A stretch of 16,901 bases of DNA, taken from Verrucomicrobiota bacterium. GTDB taxonomy: Bacteria > Verrucomicrobiota > Verrucomicrobiia > Limisphaerales > JAEYXS01. A program made the position numbers and the translations under genes. The notes under the pieces are model-generated. The model ran no database searches. It was not told the origin of the DNA and saw only the letters and a program-made list of their open reading frames with translations. Each line of letters opens with the position of its first letter. Within the stretch, counting starts at the first letter, position 1. The stretch covers positions 1-16,901 of the forward strand of contig JAEYXS010000071.1 in NCBI GenBank assembly GCA_023431185.1, read 5' to 3'. Shown here one piece after another: positions 6,593 through 14,154 of this stretch.

Positions 6593-8056
6593 TTAACTCC
6601 GGGCGCTGGCCGTTTCGGCCTCGGCCACTGCTGCCGCATGTGTCCGGCGGGTATGATAGTGCGGTGCCTTGTCACGCGCCTTCTGCCCCAAGCCTCCGCT
6701 CAACATCGTGCGCACCGTGTCCAGCAAGATGAACAGATCCAGCAGCAGACTCATGTGCTTCATGTAATACAGGTCGTACTCCAGCTTCTTGCGTGTATCC
6801 TCGATGCTCGCACCATACGGATACTTCACCTGCGCCCAGCCGGTGATACCTGGCTGGATCATCAGGCGTTCCTGGAAATACGGAATGCGTTCCGCCAACT
6901 GCGTGACAAATTCCGGCCGTTCCGGCCGCGGCCCTACCAGCGACATCTCGCCCTTCAACACGTTCAGCAATTGCGGGATCTCATCGATCCGGTATTTGCG
7001 CAGGAACTCACCCACCGGTGTCACCCGTGGATCTTTGTCTTTCGCCCATTGCACTCCCGTTGCTTCGGCATCCACCCGCATCGAGCGCAATTTAAGCATC
7101 TCAAACTTGTTGCCAAACCGTCCTGACCGTACCTGCCGGTAAAACACCGGACCCTTGCTCGTCAACCGCACCAAGATCACACCGAGCACAAAAGGGACCG
7201 ATAGCGCCAGCAGCAGCAGCAGAGAAAAAACGATGTCAAACGCCCGCTTCATCTTGCGGATGTAAGTCAGCCGCGGCGAACCGCTGGCCGCCAGCAACCA
7301 GGCGGGCGTCACCAACCCCAAGGGAATGAACTGGTAGAACTCCTCGCACATGCTGATCAACGGCATCACCAGCACCCCGGAATAGCGCAACTCCGAGAAC
7401 AGCCGGAAATTTTCGACCGACGTGATGCAATTCTCCGCGCACACCACCCTCGCCACCTGTTCCCGGCGCGCGATCTTCGGCAAATCACCAATTTTCCCCA
7501 ACACCTTCAGCCCCTCACCCGGATGATAATTCTCCGCGGCCACAACTCCCACCAATTCCAGTCCCGGTTCCCACAGTCGCCGATTCAACATGAGTTCATG
7601 CTCATCATCCGCACAGGTCAGGATCACCAGCATCCGCTCCCGGAAACTTTCCTCGCGATGCCGCAGCACAGTGTAGTTGCCCACCAGTCCGATTATCGCA
7701 AAAACCGCCCCCAAAGCCATCGCACCACGGCCAAACCCGGCCACTTGAAACAGATAAAAGAACCCCAGCATCAATAATGCCGAAAGGCCCACCGCTCCGC
7801 TCACCGCCAGGATACGGTTGGCCGTATTCCGCGGGATGCCATGGAAAGAATAAAACCCGAAAATATAAGCCACACAGGAATAAAAAACGCCGCCGATGAG
7901 GATGCCCGCCCAATGATCCATCAGGGCCAGCAACCATTCCTCCATGAACCGCAAGGCAAACGCCGCGAAAAAGGCCACGATAAAGATGAACGCATCCACA
8001 ACGAACCGTTGTGAAACTCGCCCGAAGTGCCGACCTTCAATACCGTTTGCAACCAT
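6593..8056 (-). CDS. Polyprenyl glycosylphosphotransferase (WcaJ/EpsE-like EPS initiator)
   Basis: 487 residues, the usual length for this family. N-terminal membrane helices near residues 19-36, 48-70, 83-105 and 111-130 are followed by a CoA-binding-like Rossmann region (about 141-235). The C-terminal bacterial sugar transferase domain (268-455) starts with RAFDIVFSLLLLLALSVPF and shows KLRSMRVDAE (322-331), the DEIPQLLNVLKGEMSLVGPR block (358-377, Asp358-Glu359) and IQPGITGWAQV (400-410). It joins a sugar-1-phosphate to undecaprenyl phosphate in the inner membrane, the first step of exopolysaccharide assembly. Gene order next to an AlgD-like enzyme supports an EPS role. Convergent with that gene, 38 nt between stops, no terminator hairpin seen. 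Confidence 0.93.
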   Translation of the reverse strand: MVANGIEGRHFGRVSQRFVVDAFIFIVAFFAAFALRFMEEWLLALMDHWAGILIGGVFYSCVAYIFGFYSFHGIPRNTANRILAVSGAVGLSALLMLGFFYLFQVAGFGRGAMALGAVFAIIGLVGNYTVLRHREESFRERMLVILTCADDEHELMLNRRLWEPGLELVGVVAAENYHPGEGLKVLGKIGDLPKIARREQVARVVCAENCITSVENFRLFSELRYSGVLVMPLISMCEEFYQFIPLGLVTPAWLLAASGSPRLTYIRKMKRAFDIVFSLLLLLALSVPFVLGVILVRLTSKGPVFYRQVRSGRFGNKFEMLKLRSMRVDAEATGVQWAKDKDPRVTPVGEFLRKYRIDEIPQLLNVLKGEMSLVGPRPERPEFVTQLAERIPYFQERLMIQPGITGWAQVKYPYGASIEDTRKKLEYDLYYMKHMSLLLDLFILLDTVRTMLSGGLGQKARDKAPHYHTRRTHAAAVAEAETASARS

Positions 8057-8311
8057 ACTTTAACTTACTCAAGTCAGGGCCAAAGCCGAAATTAACCCTA
8101 CCCTTCCAATCATTGAGAACAAGCAAAAACCACACCGGATAAATTATCGCGAACCGCTTGCAGGCAAGGAACTTAAAATTAGAACAACTAACCAACCCTC
8201 ACCTTCTCAAAAGGCATGCACGACAATTTTTGCAAACCCGATCCAATCTTCCCCAGAATCTTGGCCACCTGCTTTCGTTTTATGAACTATTGGACGCAAG
8301 CAGGACTCCCC
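8057..8311. other. Intergenic region upstream of the phosphotransferase
   Basis: 255 bases, less GC-rich than the genes, between two minus-strand genes. It should hold the promoter of the phosphotransferase gene, but no clear -35/-10 pair was found. A reading frame crosses it on the plus strand but overlaps the next gene antisense and has no coding character. Confidence 0.4.
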
Positions 8312-9838
8312 CTACTCCTCCAAGCTCTCCGTCCCCTTTTTCAACATCAGCACCGGCTGAAAATTCGTCAGGCCGCCGGCCATCACCACGGTCAATAACC
8401 GTGTCGAGTGCCCTTGCGAATGGTCTATCTTGGTTTCAAACTCTTCATGGACCACTTGGAGGTAGTGCGACCCCGCCGGGAGACTGCTGATCTCGACGCG
8501 TCCAGCCTGATCCGTCCAGCCGGAGAAACGCCGCCAACTCCGCTGCCACTCCCGCAAACTGTATTTCTTATCCCCACGCCGCAGCTCTTCAGAACGGAAC
8601 AACTGTCCCGGAAAAACCATATTCCCTCCGCTTGTATAGATAATCGGCGAGAACATGACTTGGACACCGGCCAAAGGCTCTCCGTCCGGCCCATTCACCG
8701 TCACCACACTCGTCAGGCTCGGCTCCATCCTCAGTACCACCTCGGCCTTCTCTCCCGTAAGAAGAAACTCCTGCGGCACCAGTGCCCCGGGGTAGCCATT
8801 CGTCTGCGTGCCACTCTGGGATACAAACCCCTCACAGATTCCCGCGAGCTCGACCCGCCCCACCGGCAGGGAGGAAAAAACGAATGTTCCATCCGGCTTT
8901 ACCTCCGTCCAATCCTTCCAGGACAGGGGTTCACCCCGCAGACTGACCGCATTCACCTGCCCATTCACCACCGGACGCGGCACATTATCAGCCAGCCGCC
9001 CTCTCACCTCCACCCCGCGTATCAGCACCACCTCATGACGGTTCGTGACGCCGCCCATTCCCATATTAGTCAGCACTCCGCTGAAAGCTGCCCGCCCTTG
9101 TGACGGCAGCCAGGCCACGAAAAATGTCTGCCCTCTCGGCTCCATCTGAACGGATCGCAACACCCCGCCGTCGCCCGGTTCCCATTTCGGTACCGGTATG
9201 CGATAGCTGCGGTAATTATTTACCACCGGCAGCAACTCTTCCGGAGGGACGGGCTGGCCACTCCACGCTGCTTTCAATTCCACTACTGCGCTCCGGTCCA
9301 AAGTGACATCGCGGATGCTTTTCTGACCGCTGCTCTTGAACTTCTGACCCGTGATGAGGCTCAGTAGCGATCCCGGGAAACTGTGACTGCCTTCCGGACT
9401 CGCATCCACGATTACCTTCTTATAGTCAGGATGATGTTTCTCGTGCTCGATCATAACATCGACCGCTCCCGTCTCCCGGCGTCCGCTATGGAACCTGGGG
9501 TAGCTCAACTTGATCAACCCGTCTGCCCCGCTTGTATAGGGACCCTTGGGGCCGAATCTTTCTTCATCCCACCACCACCAATTCTTCGGTGACTTGGCGA
9601 TCAGGCCTGCCATCGTCACCACCGCGCCCACCACCGGCTTTCCCTGGTCATCCACTAGCCGTATCATGACCGTCTGCGGTCGCGGCTGCCTCAAAAGAAT
9701 CACCACGAGCCCCGCCATCACCAGCAAATATCCCGCACGCACCACCCGGTGAAAAATGCGCGTGCGCCACCGGGCAGACCGTGACGGCTCGCTATCCCCT
9801 GTGACTGGGCTTGCCGTTTCTGGTGAATTTTTCTCCAT
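8312..9838 (-). CDS. Membrane-anchored protein with carboxypeptidase-regulatory-like repeats
   Basis: 508 residues from the ATG at 9838 (MEKNSPETASP), which has GGAG 3 nt upstream; the frame extends to 9910 but the extra residues are not signal-like. A basic stretch and one membrane helix (32-49) predict a type II anchor with the rest in the periplasm. Three beta-sandwich-like modules can be seen: IRLVDDQGKPVVGAVVTMAG (59-78), a middle one with VRGRLADN and KPDGTFVFSSLPVGRVEL, and VVTVNGPDGEPLAGVQVMF ending in SGWTDQAGRVEISSLPAGSHY. The pattern 'D/N-x-G-x-P-hydrophobic-A-G' and 'G-x-hydrophobic-SSLPxG' is that of carboxypeptidase-regulatory-like domains, usually carbohydrate- or protein-contacting scaffolds. 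Four tryptophans in a row (87-90) are striking. No catalytic domain seen. Confidence 0.7.
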   Translation of the reverse strand: MEKNSPETASPVTGDSEPSRSARWRTRIFHRVVRAGYLLVMAGLVVILLRQPRPQTVMIRLVDDQGKPVVGAVVTMAGLIAKSPKNWWWWDEERFGPKGPYTSGADGLIKLSYPRFHSGRRETGAVDVMIEHEKHHPDYKKVIVDASPEGSHSFPGSLLSLITGQKFKSSGQKSIRDVTLDRSAVVELKAAWSGQPVPPEELLPVVNNYRSYRIPVPKWEPGDGGVLRSVQMEPRGQTFFVAWLPSQGRAAFSGVLTNMGMGGVTNRHEVVLIRGVEVRGRLADNVPRPVVNGQVNAVSLRGEPLSWKDWTEVKPDGTFVFSSLPVGRVELAGICEGFVSQSGTQTNGYPGALVPQEFLLTGEKAEVVLRMEPSLTSVVTVNGPDGEPLAGVQVMFSPIIYTSGGNMVFPGQLFRSEELRRGDKKYSLREWQRSWRRFSGWTDQAGRVEISSLPAGSHYLQVVHEEFETKIDHSQGHSTRLLTVVMAGGLTNFQPVLMLKKGTESLEE

Positions 9839-9931
9839 GGGCTCCACTGGACAAATGCCTCTTTCGGATAAACTATGGGCGGAATGGAATAAACATGGAC
9901 GCCCAACCATCTTCCTTCAATTGTTAAAACC

Positions 9932-10486
9932 ATGATCACCCTCATCTCCGGAACCAACCGCGCCGACAGCAACACCCGCAAAGTCACTGCCGAGATCGAA
10001 GGCATCTATCGCGACCTCAAAGTCCAGACCCAGACGCTCGATCTCGTTCAGCTTCCCGCCGAGCTCTTCACCCCGGCCGCCTACGGCACCAAGCCCGCCG
10101 CCTTCCAGCCCTTCAGCGATGCCGTGCTCAATGCGGACGGCCTCGTCGTCGTCACCCCGGAATACAACGGCAGCATGCCCGGCGTGCTCAAATACTTCAT
10201 CGACATGCTGAAGTTCCCGGAAGCCTTTGAGCAACGCCCCGTCTGCTTCGCCGGGGTCGCCATGGGCATGTATGGCGCCCTCCGCCCCGTGGAACAGCTC
10301 CAGCAGGTCTTCGGCTACCGGAACGCTTTCATCTACCCGAACCGCGTCTTCGTCCCCGGCGTCCACACCCAACTCGACGCCAGCGGCAAACTCAAAGACG
10401 CCGAACTCCGCGCCCGCTTCGTCCAGCAAGCCGAAGGCTTCGTCACCTTCGTCGAAAAACTCAAAGGCAAAACCCTCCGCAGCTGA
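9932..10486 (+). CDS. NADPH-dependent FMN reductase family protein
   Basis: 184 residues, the usual size for this flavodoxin-like family. The phosphate-binding loop reads SGTNRADSNT (6-15), and the FMN-site signature TPEYNGSMPGVLKYFIDML lies at 75-93. Members reduce FMN, quinones, azo dyes or metals with NAD(P)H in the cytoplasm; the particular substrate cannot be told. Divergent from the membrane-anchored protein, with 93 nt between starts. No Shine-Dalgarno before the ATG. A repeat-rich 190-bp gap follows, so it is probably transcribed alone. Confidence 0.9.
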   Translation: MITLISGTNRADSNTRKVTAEIEGIYRDLKVQTQTLDLVQLPAELFTPAAYGTKPAAFQPFSDAVLNADGLVVVTPEYNGSMPGVLKYFIDMLKFPEAFEQRPVCFAGVAMGMYGALRPVEQLQQVFGYRNAFIYPNRVFVPGVHTQLDASGKLKDAELRARFVQQAEGFVTFVEKLKGKTLRS

Positions 10487-10546
10487 TCAGCAGCGACCAA
10501 GCGCATAAAGAAACGCCCTCAGTCTGTCTCGGAGGCGATAAATGTT

Positions 10547-10595
10547 CTCCCTCTCCCCTCAACGGGTGAGGGCCGGGGTGAGGGGTGAGAGCGCC
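10547..10595. repeat. GC-rich hairpin repeat with two alternative stems
   Basis: CTCTCCCCTCA (10551-10561) can pair with TGAGGGG...AGAG (10579-10591), leaving a 2-nt bulge. Part of the same arm, CCCTCA (10556-10561), can instead pair with TGAGGG (10567-10572) because GGGTGAGGG-like sequence occurs twice. There is no T-run. It lies between the FMN reductase and oxidoreductase genes. Confidence 0.5.
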
Positions 10596-10634
10596 AGGCG
10601 ATTCATTTATTTCAAATCAGGACACACCTAAACT

Positions 10635-10670
10635 TATCTGTGTTCATCTATGTCCATCTGTGGTTAAAAA
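10635..10670 (+). repeat. 10-bp-periodic dispersed repeat, copy before the oxidoreductase
   Basis: TATCTGTGTT, CATCTATGTC, CCATCTGTGG and TTAAAAA run in register with the copy at 207-240. The element ends 6 nt before the ATG of the Gfo/Idh/MocA gene, so it forms the whole proximal leader or promoter of that gene. Confidence 0.85.
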
Positions 10671-10676
10671 CTCCCC

Positions 10677-11714
10677 ATGATCAACGTCGGCATTGTCGGT
10701 CTCGGTTTCATGGCGGCCACGCACATCAAGGCGTACCGCCAGGTGGAAGGCATTCGCGTCGCCGCCCTTTGCAGTCCCAGCGGCCGCCGCCTCGATGGTG
10801 ATTTCTCCGATGTCGCCGGAAACATCGGCACCCAAGAACCGCTCAAGCTCGACATGACGCAAGTGCGCGGCTACCGCGACTTCGCGGAGATGCTTGCGAA
10901 TCCCGACATCCACGCCATCGACATCTGCACCCCCACCCTCGCCCACAAGGACCAGGCCATCGCCGCGCTAAAAGCCGGCAAGCACGTCCTTTGCGAGAAA
11001 CCCCTCGCCCGCACCTCCGCCCAAGCCCGCGAGATCCTCGCCGTCGCCAGCGTGACCGACCGCGTTTTCCTCCCCGCCATGTGCGCCCGTTGGTGGCCCG
11101 GTTGGTGGTGGTTGAAGCAAACGATAGATGCCGGGACTTACGGTAAAGTCCTTGGCGCAAGGTTCCGCCGCGTCGCCCAACCTCCCGGCTGGGGCCAGCA
11201 CAATTTCCTCGAAGGCGCCAAATCCGGCGGTGCCTTGCTCGACCTCCACATCCACGATGTCGATTTCGTGCAATGGTGCTTCGGCGCACCCAAGAGCGTT
11301 TACGCCACCGGCTATTCCAATCTCAGCGGTGCCATCGACCACGTCCTCGCCCAATACACTTACGATAATGGCGTGATGGTCCATGCCGAAGGCTCCTGGG
11401 CCTTCGCCGACGGCTTCGGCTTCAACAAGGCCTACACCGTGAACTTCGAACGCGCCACTGCTGATTTCGACCTCGCCCGTGGCAAGGAAGCGCTCAAACT
11501 CTTCGTCAAAGGTCAGCCGCCTGAGATCGTCTCCTGCGATGGTCCCGATGGCTACATCGGCGAGCTCACCCACTTCCGCGACTGCATCCGCACCGGCACC
11601 CAGCCCACCGTCGTCACGGGTATGGATGCCCTGAACGACCTCCTCCTATGTGAAGCCGAGGAACAATCCGTGCGCGAAAGAAAGGGCGTGAACTTTGCTC
11701 CAGCCAGCCTGTGA
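10677..11714 (+). CDS. Gfo/Idh/MocA family NAD(P)-dependent oxidoreductase
   Basis: 345 residues. The N-terminal Rossmann motif reads VGIVGLGFMAATHIKAY (4-20), followed by DICTPTLAHKDQA (82-94) and the signature HVLCEKPLA (103-111) with the conserved Lys108. The C-terminal domain has GGALLDLHIHDVDFVQW (184-200), where the family places its catalytic His/Asp. Members act on sugars, inositols or uronic acids in the cytoplasm; the Trp-rich WWPGWWWLK (139-147) probably lines the substrate pocket. The exact substrate is not predictable. The HMA-protein gene starts 22 nt later and may be cotranscribed. A dispersed repeat abuts the start and no Shine-Dalgarno is visible. Confidence 0.92.
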   Translation: MINVGIVGLGFMAATHIKAYRQVEGIRVAALCSPSGRRLDGDFSDVAGNIGTQEPLKLDMTQVRGYRDFAEMLANPDIHAIDICTPTLAHKDQAIAALKAGKHVLCEKPLARTSAQAREILAVASVTDRVFLPAMCARWWPGWWWLKQTIDAGTYGKVLGARFRRVAQPPGWGQHNFLEGAKSGGALLDLHIHDVDFVQWCFGAPKSVYATGYSNLSGAIDHVLAQYTYDNGVMVHAEGSWAFADGFGFNKAYTVNFERATADFDLARGKEALKLFVKGQPPEIVSCDGPDGYIGELTHFRDCIRTGTQPTVVTGMDALNDLLLCEAEEQSVRERKGVNFAPASL

Positions 11715-11736
11715 ATGTTGCGGATAGAAAATCAAC

Positions 11737-12309
11737 ATGACACACTCAGCGTCACTTCTTCAACTCACCGTCTTGTGTCTGGCACTCGCTCTGCCCCTGC
11801 GGGCCGCCGAACCGGAGAAAGCCTCTGCTGCCCGCCCCCTCACCACCGCCACCTTTTACATCACCGATGTGAAATGTGCCGCGTGCGTAAGTTTCCTGGA
11901 AAACTCCATCCGCAGCGTCCCCGGTGTTCAAAAAATTGACGGGCTGACCGAGACCAGCGGCTATGCCCGTGTTTCCTTCGATCCGAAAAAGGCGGATCAT
12001 CACCAGATCGCCCGGGCCGTCAGCGACACGCTCCAACTCCATGGCGAACCCTTCAACGCCTCCTTGAAACTGCTTGTACCAGATTATGCGAAAGCTGCTA
12101 ATGCTGCCAAAATCGACGCTCTCTTTGCCCAACAAAAAGACTTCATCACCGTCGAATGCCGCAACCGGACCAAAGGCCTTTTCCTGATCCGTTTCCAACC
12201 CCAGCCTCAAGCCTCCAGCAAATCTTCCTCACCGGCCTGGAAACCGGAACAACTGCTCGCCGCCGTCAAGGCTCTCGGTCTCTCAGCCCGGTTCATGGAA
12301 GAAAAATGA
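11737..12309 (+). CDS. Secreted heavy-metal-associated (HMA) domain protein
   Basis: 190 residues. A signal peptide (1-24, cut near LPLRAA) sends it to the periplasm. Residues 37-100 form an HMA fold: strand ATFYITDV, the metal-binding KCAAC (Cys47, Cys50), helix VSFLENSIRSVPGV, strand ARVSFDP and helix HHQIARAVSDTL. HMA domains bind Cu+ or related soft metals for delivery to pumps or enzymes. The rest (102-190) looks like a second copy of the same fold without cysteines: LKLLVPDY, helix KIDALFAQQ, ITVECRNRTKGLFLIRFQP, then PEQLLAAVKALGL. No transporter or copper enzyme lies nearby. Short gap after the oxidoreductase suggests a shared transcript. Confidence 0.75.
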   Translation: MTHSASLLQLTVLCLALALPLRAAEPEKASAARPLTTATFYITDVKCAACVSFLENSIRSVPGVQKIDGLTETSGYARVSFDPKKADHHQIARAVSDTLQLHGEPFNASLKLLVPDYAKAANAAKIDALFAQQKDFITVECRNRTKGLFLIRFQPQPQASSKSSSPAWKPEQLLAAVKALGLSARFMEEK

Positions 12310-12378
12310 ACTCATGGCCCTTGCGTCCTTCTGGTTTTCTTCCTTGGCCCTTGTCCGTTTTCCCGCCATTTTCCCGCC

Positions 12379-13032
12379 ATGCCACGCGAGTCTTTCGCCG
12401 CCAAACACGCCCGCGCGCAACAGATCAATGCTGCGCTGCACCGGATCTATCCCAACGCCTATTGCGAACTGAACAACTCCAACCCGCTCGAACTTCTCAT
12501 CGCCACCATCCTCTCCGCCCAATGCACCGATAAGCAGGTCAATATCGTCACCGGGAAACTTTTCCAGAAGTACAGAACCGCCGCCGACTATGCCAACGCC
12601 GACCCTGCTGAGTTCGCCGACGACATCCGCCGCATCGGCCTTTACCGCGCTAAGGCAAAGAACATCCAGTCCACTTGCCGTAAGCTGATCGAACGTCACG
12701 CAGGCAAAGTGCCCGGAACCATGGAAGAACTCGTCGCCCTGGACGGCGTCGGTCGCAAGACCGCCAACGTCGTCCTCGGCAACGCTTTCAATATCAACGT
12801 CGGGGTCGTCGTGGACACCCACGTAGGCCGCCTCTCCCATCGCCTCGGACTCACGCGCGAGACCGATCCCAAGCACATCGAGCAGGACCTGATGAAACTC
12901 GTCCCGCAACCGGACTGGTGTACCTTCAGCCACCAGCTCATCTTCCACGGCCGCCGCCGCTGCTACGCCCGCAACCCCGACTGCCTCAACTGCGAACTCC
13001 GCACCCTCTGCCCCAGCGTGGACAAAGTGTAA
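12379..13032 (+). CDS. nth: Endonuclease III, DNA glycosylase/AP lyase
   Basis: 217 residues, close to the 211 of E. coli Nth. It removes oxidised pyrimidines and cuts the abasic site in base excision repair. The helix-hairpin-helix LDGVGRKTANVV (121-132) carries the catalytic Lys127; the catalytic Asp146 is in VVDTHVGRL (144-152). The [4Fe-4S] ligands Cys195, Cys202, Cys205 and Cys211 show the exact C-x6-C-x2-C-x5-C spacing. Adjacent SAQCTD (46-51) is also conserved. The ATG follows a duplicated TTTTCCCGCCA. A stem-loop with a T-run follows the stop. No functional link to its neighbours is apparent. Confidence 0.97.
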   Translation: MPRESFAAKHARAQQINAALHRIYPNAYCELNNSNPLELLIATILSAQCTDKQVNIVTGKLFQKYRTAADYANADPAEFADDIRRIGLYRAKAKNIQSTCRKLIERHAGKVPGTMEELVALDGVGRKTANVVLGNAFNINVGVVVDTHVGRLSHRLGLTRETDPKHIEQDLMKLVPQPDWCTFSHQLIFHGRRRCYARNPDCLNCELRTLCPSVDKV

Positions 13033-13050
13033 TGACCCGATCCTCGTAGC

Positions 13051-13077
13051 CGCCGTCGTGAGACGGCGCTAATTTTT
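13051..13077 (+). terminator. Probable rho-independent terminator of nth
   Basis: CGCCGTC, loop GTGA, GACGGCG (13051-13068) is a perfect 7-bp GC-rich stem, followed by CTAA and five T residues (13073-13077), 18 nt past the nth stop. The short spacer before the T-run is a weakness. The palindrome could also be a dispersed extragenic repeat that serves as a terminator here. Confidence 0.5.
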
Positions 13078-13113
13078 CCCCTTTCGATGTTGGATGTTTC
13101 CCCTTCGTCATTC

Positions 13114-13138
13114 CATCTACGCCCATCTGTGGTTAAAT
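13114..13138 (+). repeat. Dispersed GTGGTTAAA repeat, copy before the sugar kinase
   Basis: CATCTACGCC, then CATCTGTGGT, then TAAAT: two decamers and the tail of the family. It ends 13 nt before the ATG of the PfkB-type kinase, the same placement as at the Gfo/Idh gene. Confidence 0.8.
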
Positions 13139-13151
13139 CTTTCCCATCACA

Positions 13152-14057
13152 ATGAGCACCATCCTCTGTTTCGGCGAAATCCTCTGGGACTGCCTCCCAC
13201 ACGGACTGTTTCTCGGCGGCGCGCCCTTCAACGTCGCCTACCATCTGAAACAGCTCGGCCACGACCCCTTGATGCTCTCCGCCCTCGGCAACGACTGGCT
13301 TGGCGCGCAAACCCTCAAACGTATCCGCGCCCGCGGCCTCTCCGATAAACTCATCCACATAGACGACGAACTCCCCACCGGCACCGTCGATGCCGAACTC
13401 GACGCCTCCGGCAACGCCACCTATACCTTCGCCGACCACGCCGCCTGGGATCGCCTGCCGGACACGGCTGTCGTCCACCAGTCCGCCACCCAAAGCGCCG
13501 CCCTCGTCTTCGGCTCACTCGCCCTGCGCCATGAAGCGAACCGGGTAGTCCTGCACAAACTCCTCGCCCAAAAACATCTGCTCCGCGTCTTCGATGTGAA
13601 CCTCCGCCCGCCCTACGATGATGTCCCGCTCATCCTCGAACTCGCCCGGCAAACCGATGTCTTGAAACTCAACGCCGATGAACTTCTTCGCCTCGCCGAT
13701 CACGCCGCCGTGGAAGATGCCGATGCGAATGAAGCCTTGATCAGAACCAAGATCATTGCCCTTGGCCATCTCACCGGCTGCCACAACATCTGTGTCACAC
13801 GCGGTGCCCACGGCGCTCTCTGGCTTCATGAAGGACATATCTTCGCCGCCACCACTCCGCCCATCATCATCCGCGACACCATCGGCGCTGGCGACGCCTT
13901 CACCGCCGCCCTCTTATCCGGCCTCCTTTCCTCCGTCACTCTCGCTGAACCGCAAAAACTCCTCACCCGCGCCTGCACCCTTGGTGCCTTCGTCGCCAGC
14001 CAAGATGGTGCCCAACCCGCTTACGACCCGCAAAAGGTCTTTGCCAGCCTCCCCTGA
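13152..14057 (+). CDS. PfkB-family sugar kinase (fructokinase-like)
   Basis: 301 residues of the ribokinase/PfkB fold. The substrate-side motif FLGGAPFNVAYHLKQLG (20-36) and ALGNDWLG (44-51) match fructokinases; DVNLRPPY (148-155) and LKLNADELL (171-179) follow. The nucleotide and catalytic signature DTIGAGDAFTAALLSG lies at 242-257, with Asp248 the base that activates the sugar hydroxyl. It phosphorylates a hexose, most likely fructose, in the cytoplasm, using ATP. Related ribokinase-like enzymes act on other sugars, so the substrate is inferred. A dispersed repeat stands before the start, with no Shine-Dalgarno. Confidence 0.9.
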   Translation: MSTILCFGEILWDCLPHGLFLGGAPFNVAYHLKQLGHDPLMLSALGNDWLGAQTLKRIRARGLSDKLIHIDDELPTGTVDAELDASGNATYTFADHAAWDRLPDTAVVHQSATQSAALVFGSLALRHEANRVVLHKLLAQKHLLRVFDVNLRPPYDDVPLILELARQTDVLKLNADELLRLADHAAVEDADANEALIRTKIIALGHLTGCHNICVTRGAHGALWLHEGHIFAATTPPIIIRDTIGAGDAFTAALLSGLLSSVTLAEPQKLLTRACTLGAFVASQDGAQPAYDPQKVFASLP

Positions 14058-14154
14058 TGCTTGGTAACCTTTGCGCCGGTTCACCACGTCCAAAAAGTAT
14101 ACGAAATAGTCACGGCTGCGGCTGTTGATCGCATGGTTTGAATGAAATAATATT

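Noticed and set aside
8158..8490. 110-residue plus-strand frame upstream of and overlapping the membrane-anchored protein
   Set aside because: Low-complexity Ser/Pro-rich second half is antisense to a better-supported gene; no ribosome site or motif.
10510..10538. Terminator after the FMN reductase gene
   Set aside because: CGCCCTC and GGAGGCG pair only with mismatches and are not followed by a T-run.
14125..14153. TTGATC-N17-TAATAT, an excellent sigma-70-like match before the sulfatase
   Set aside because: The -10 ends 1 nt before the ATG, so transcription would begin inside the first codons and destroy the start; no later start would keep the signal peptide. Probably a chance AT-rich match.
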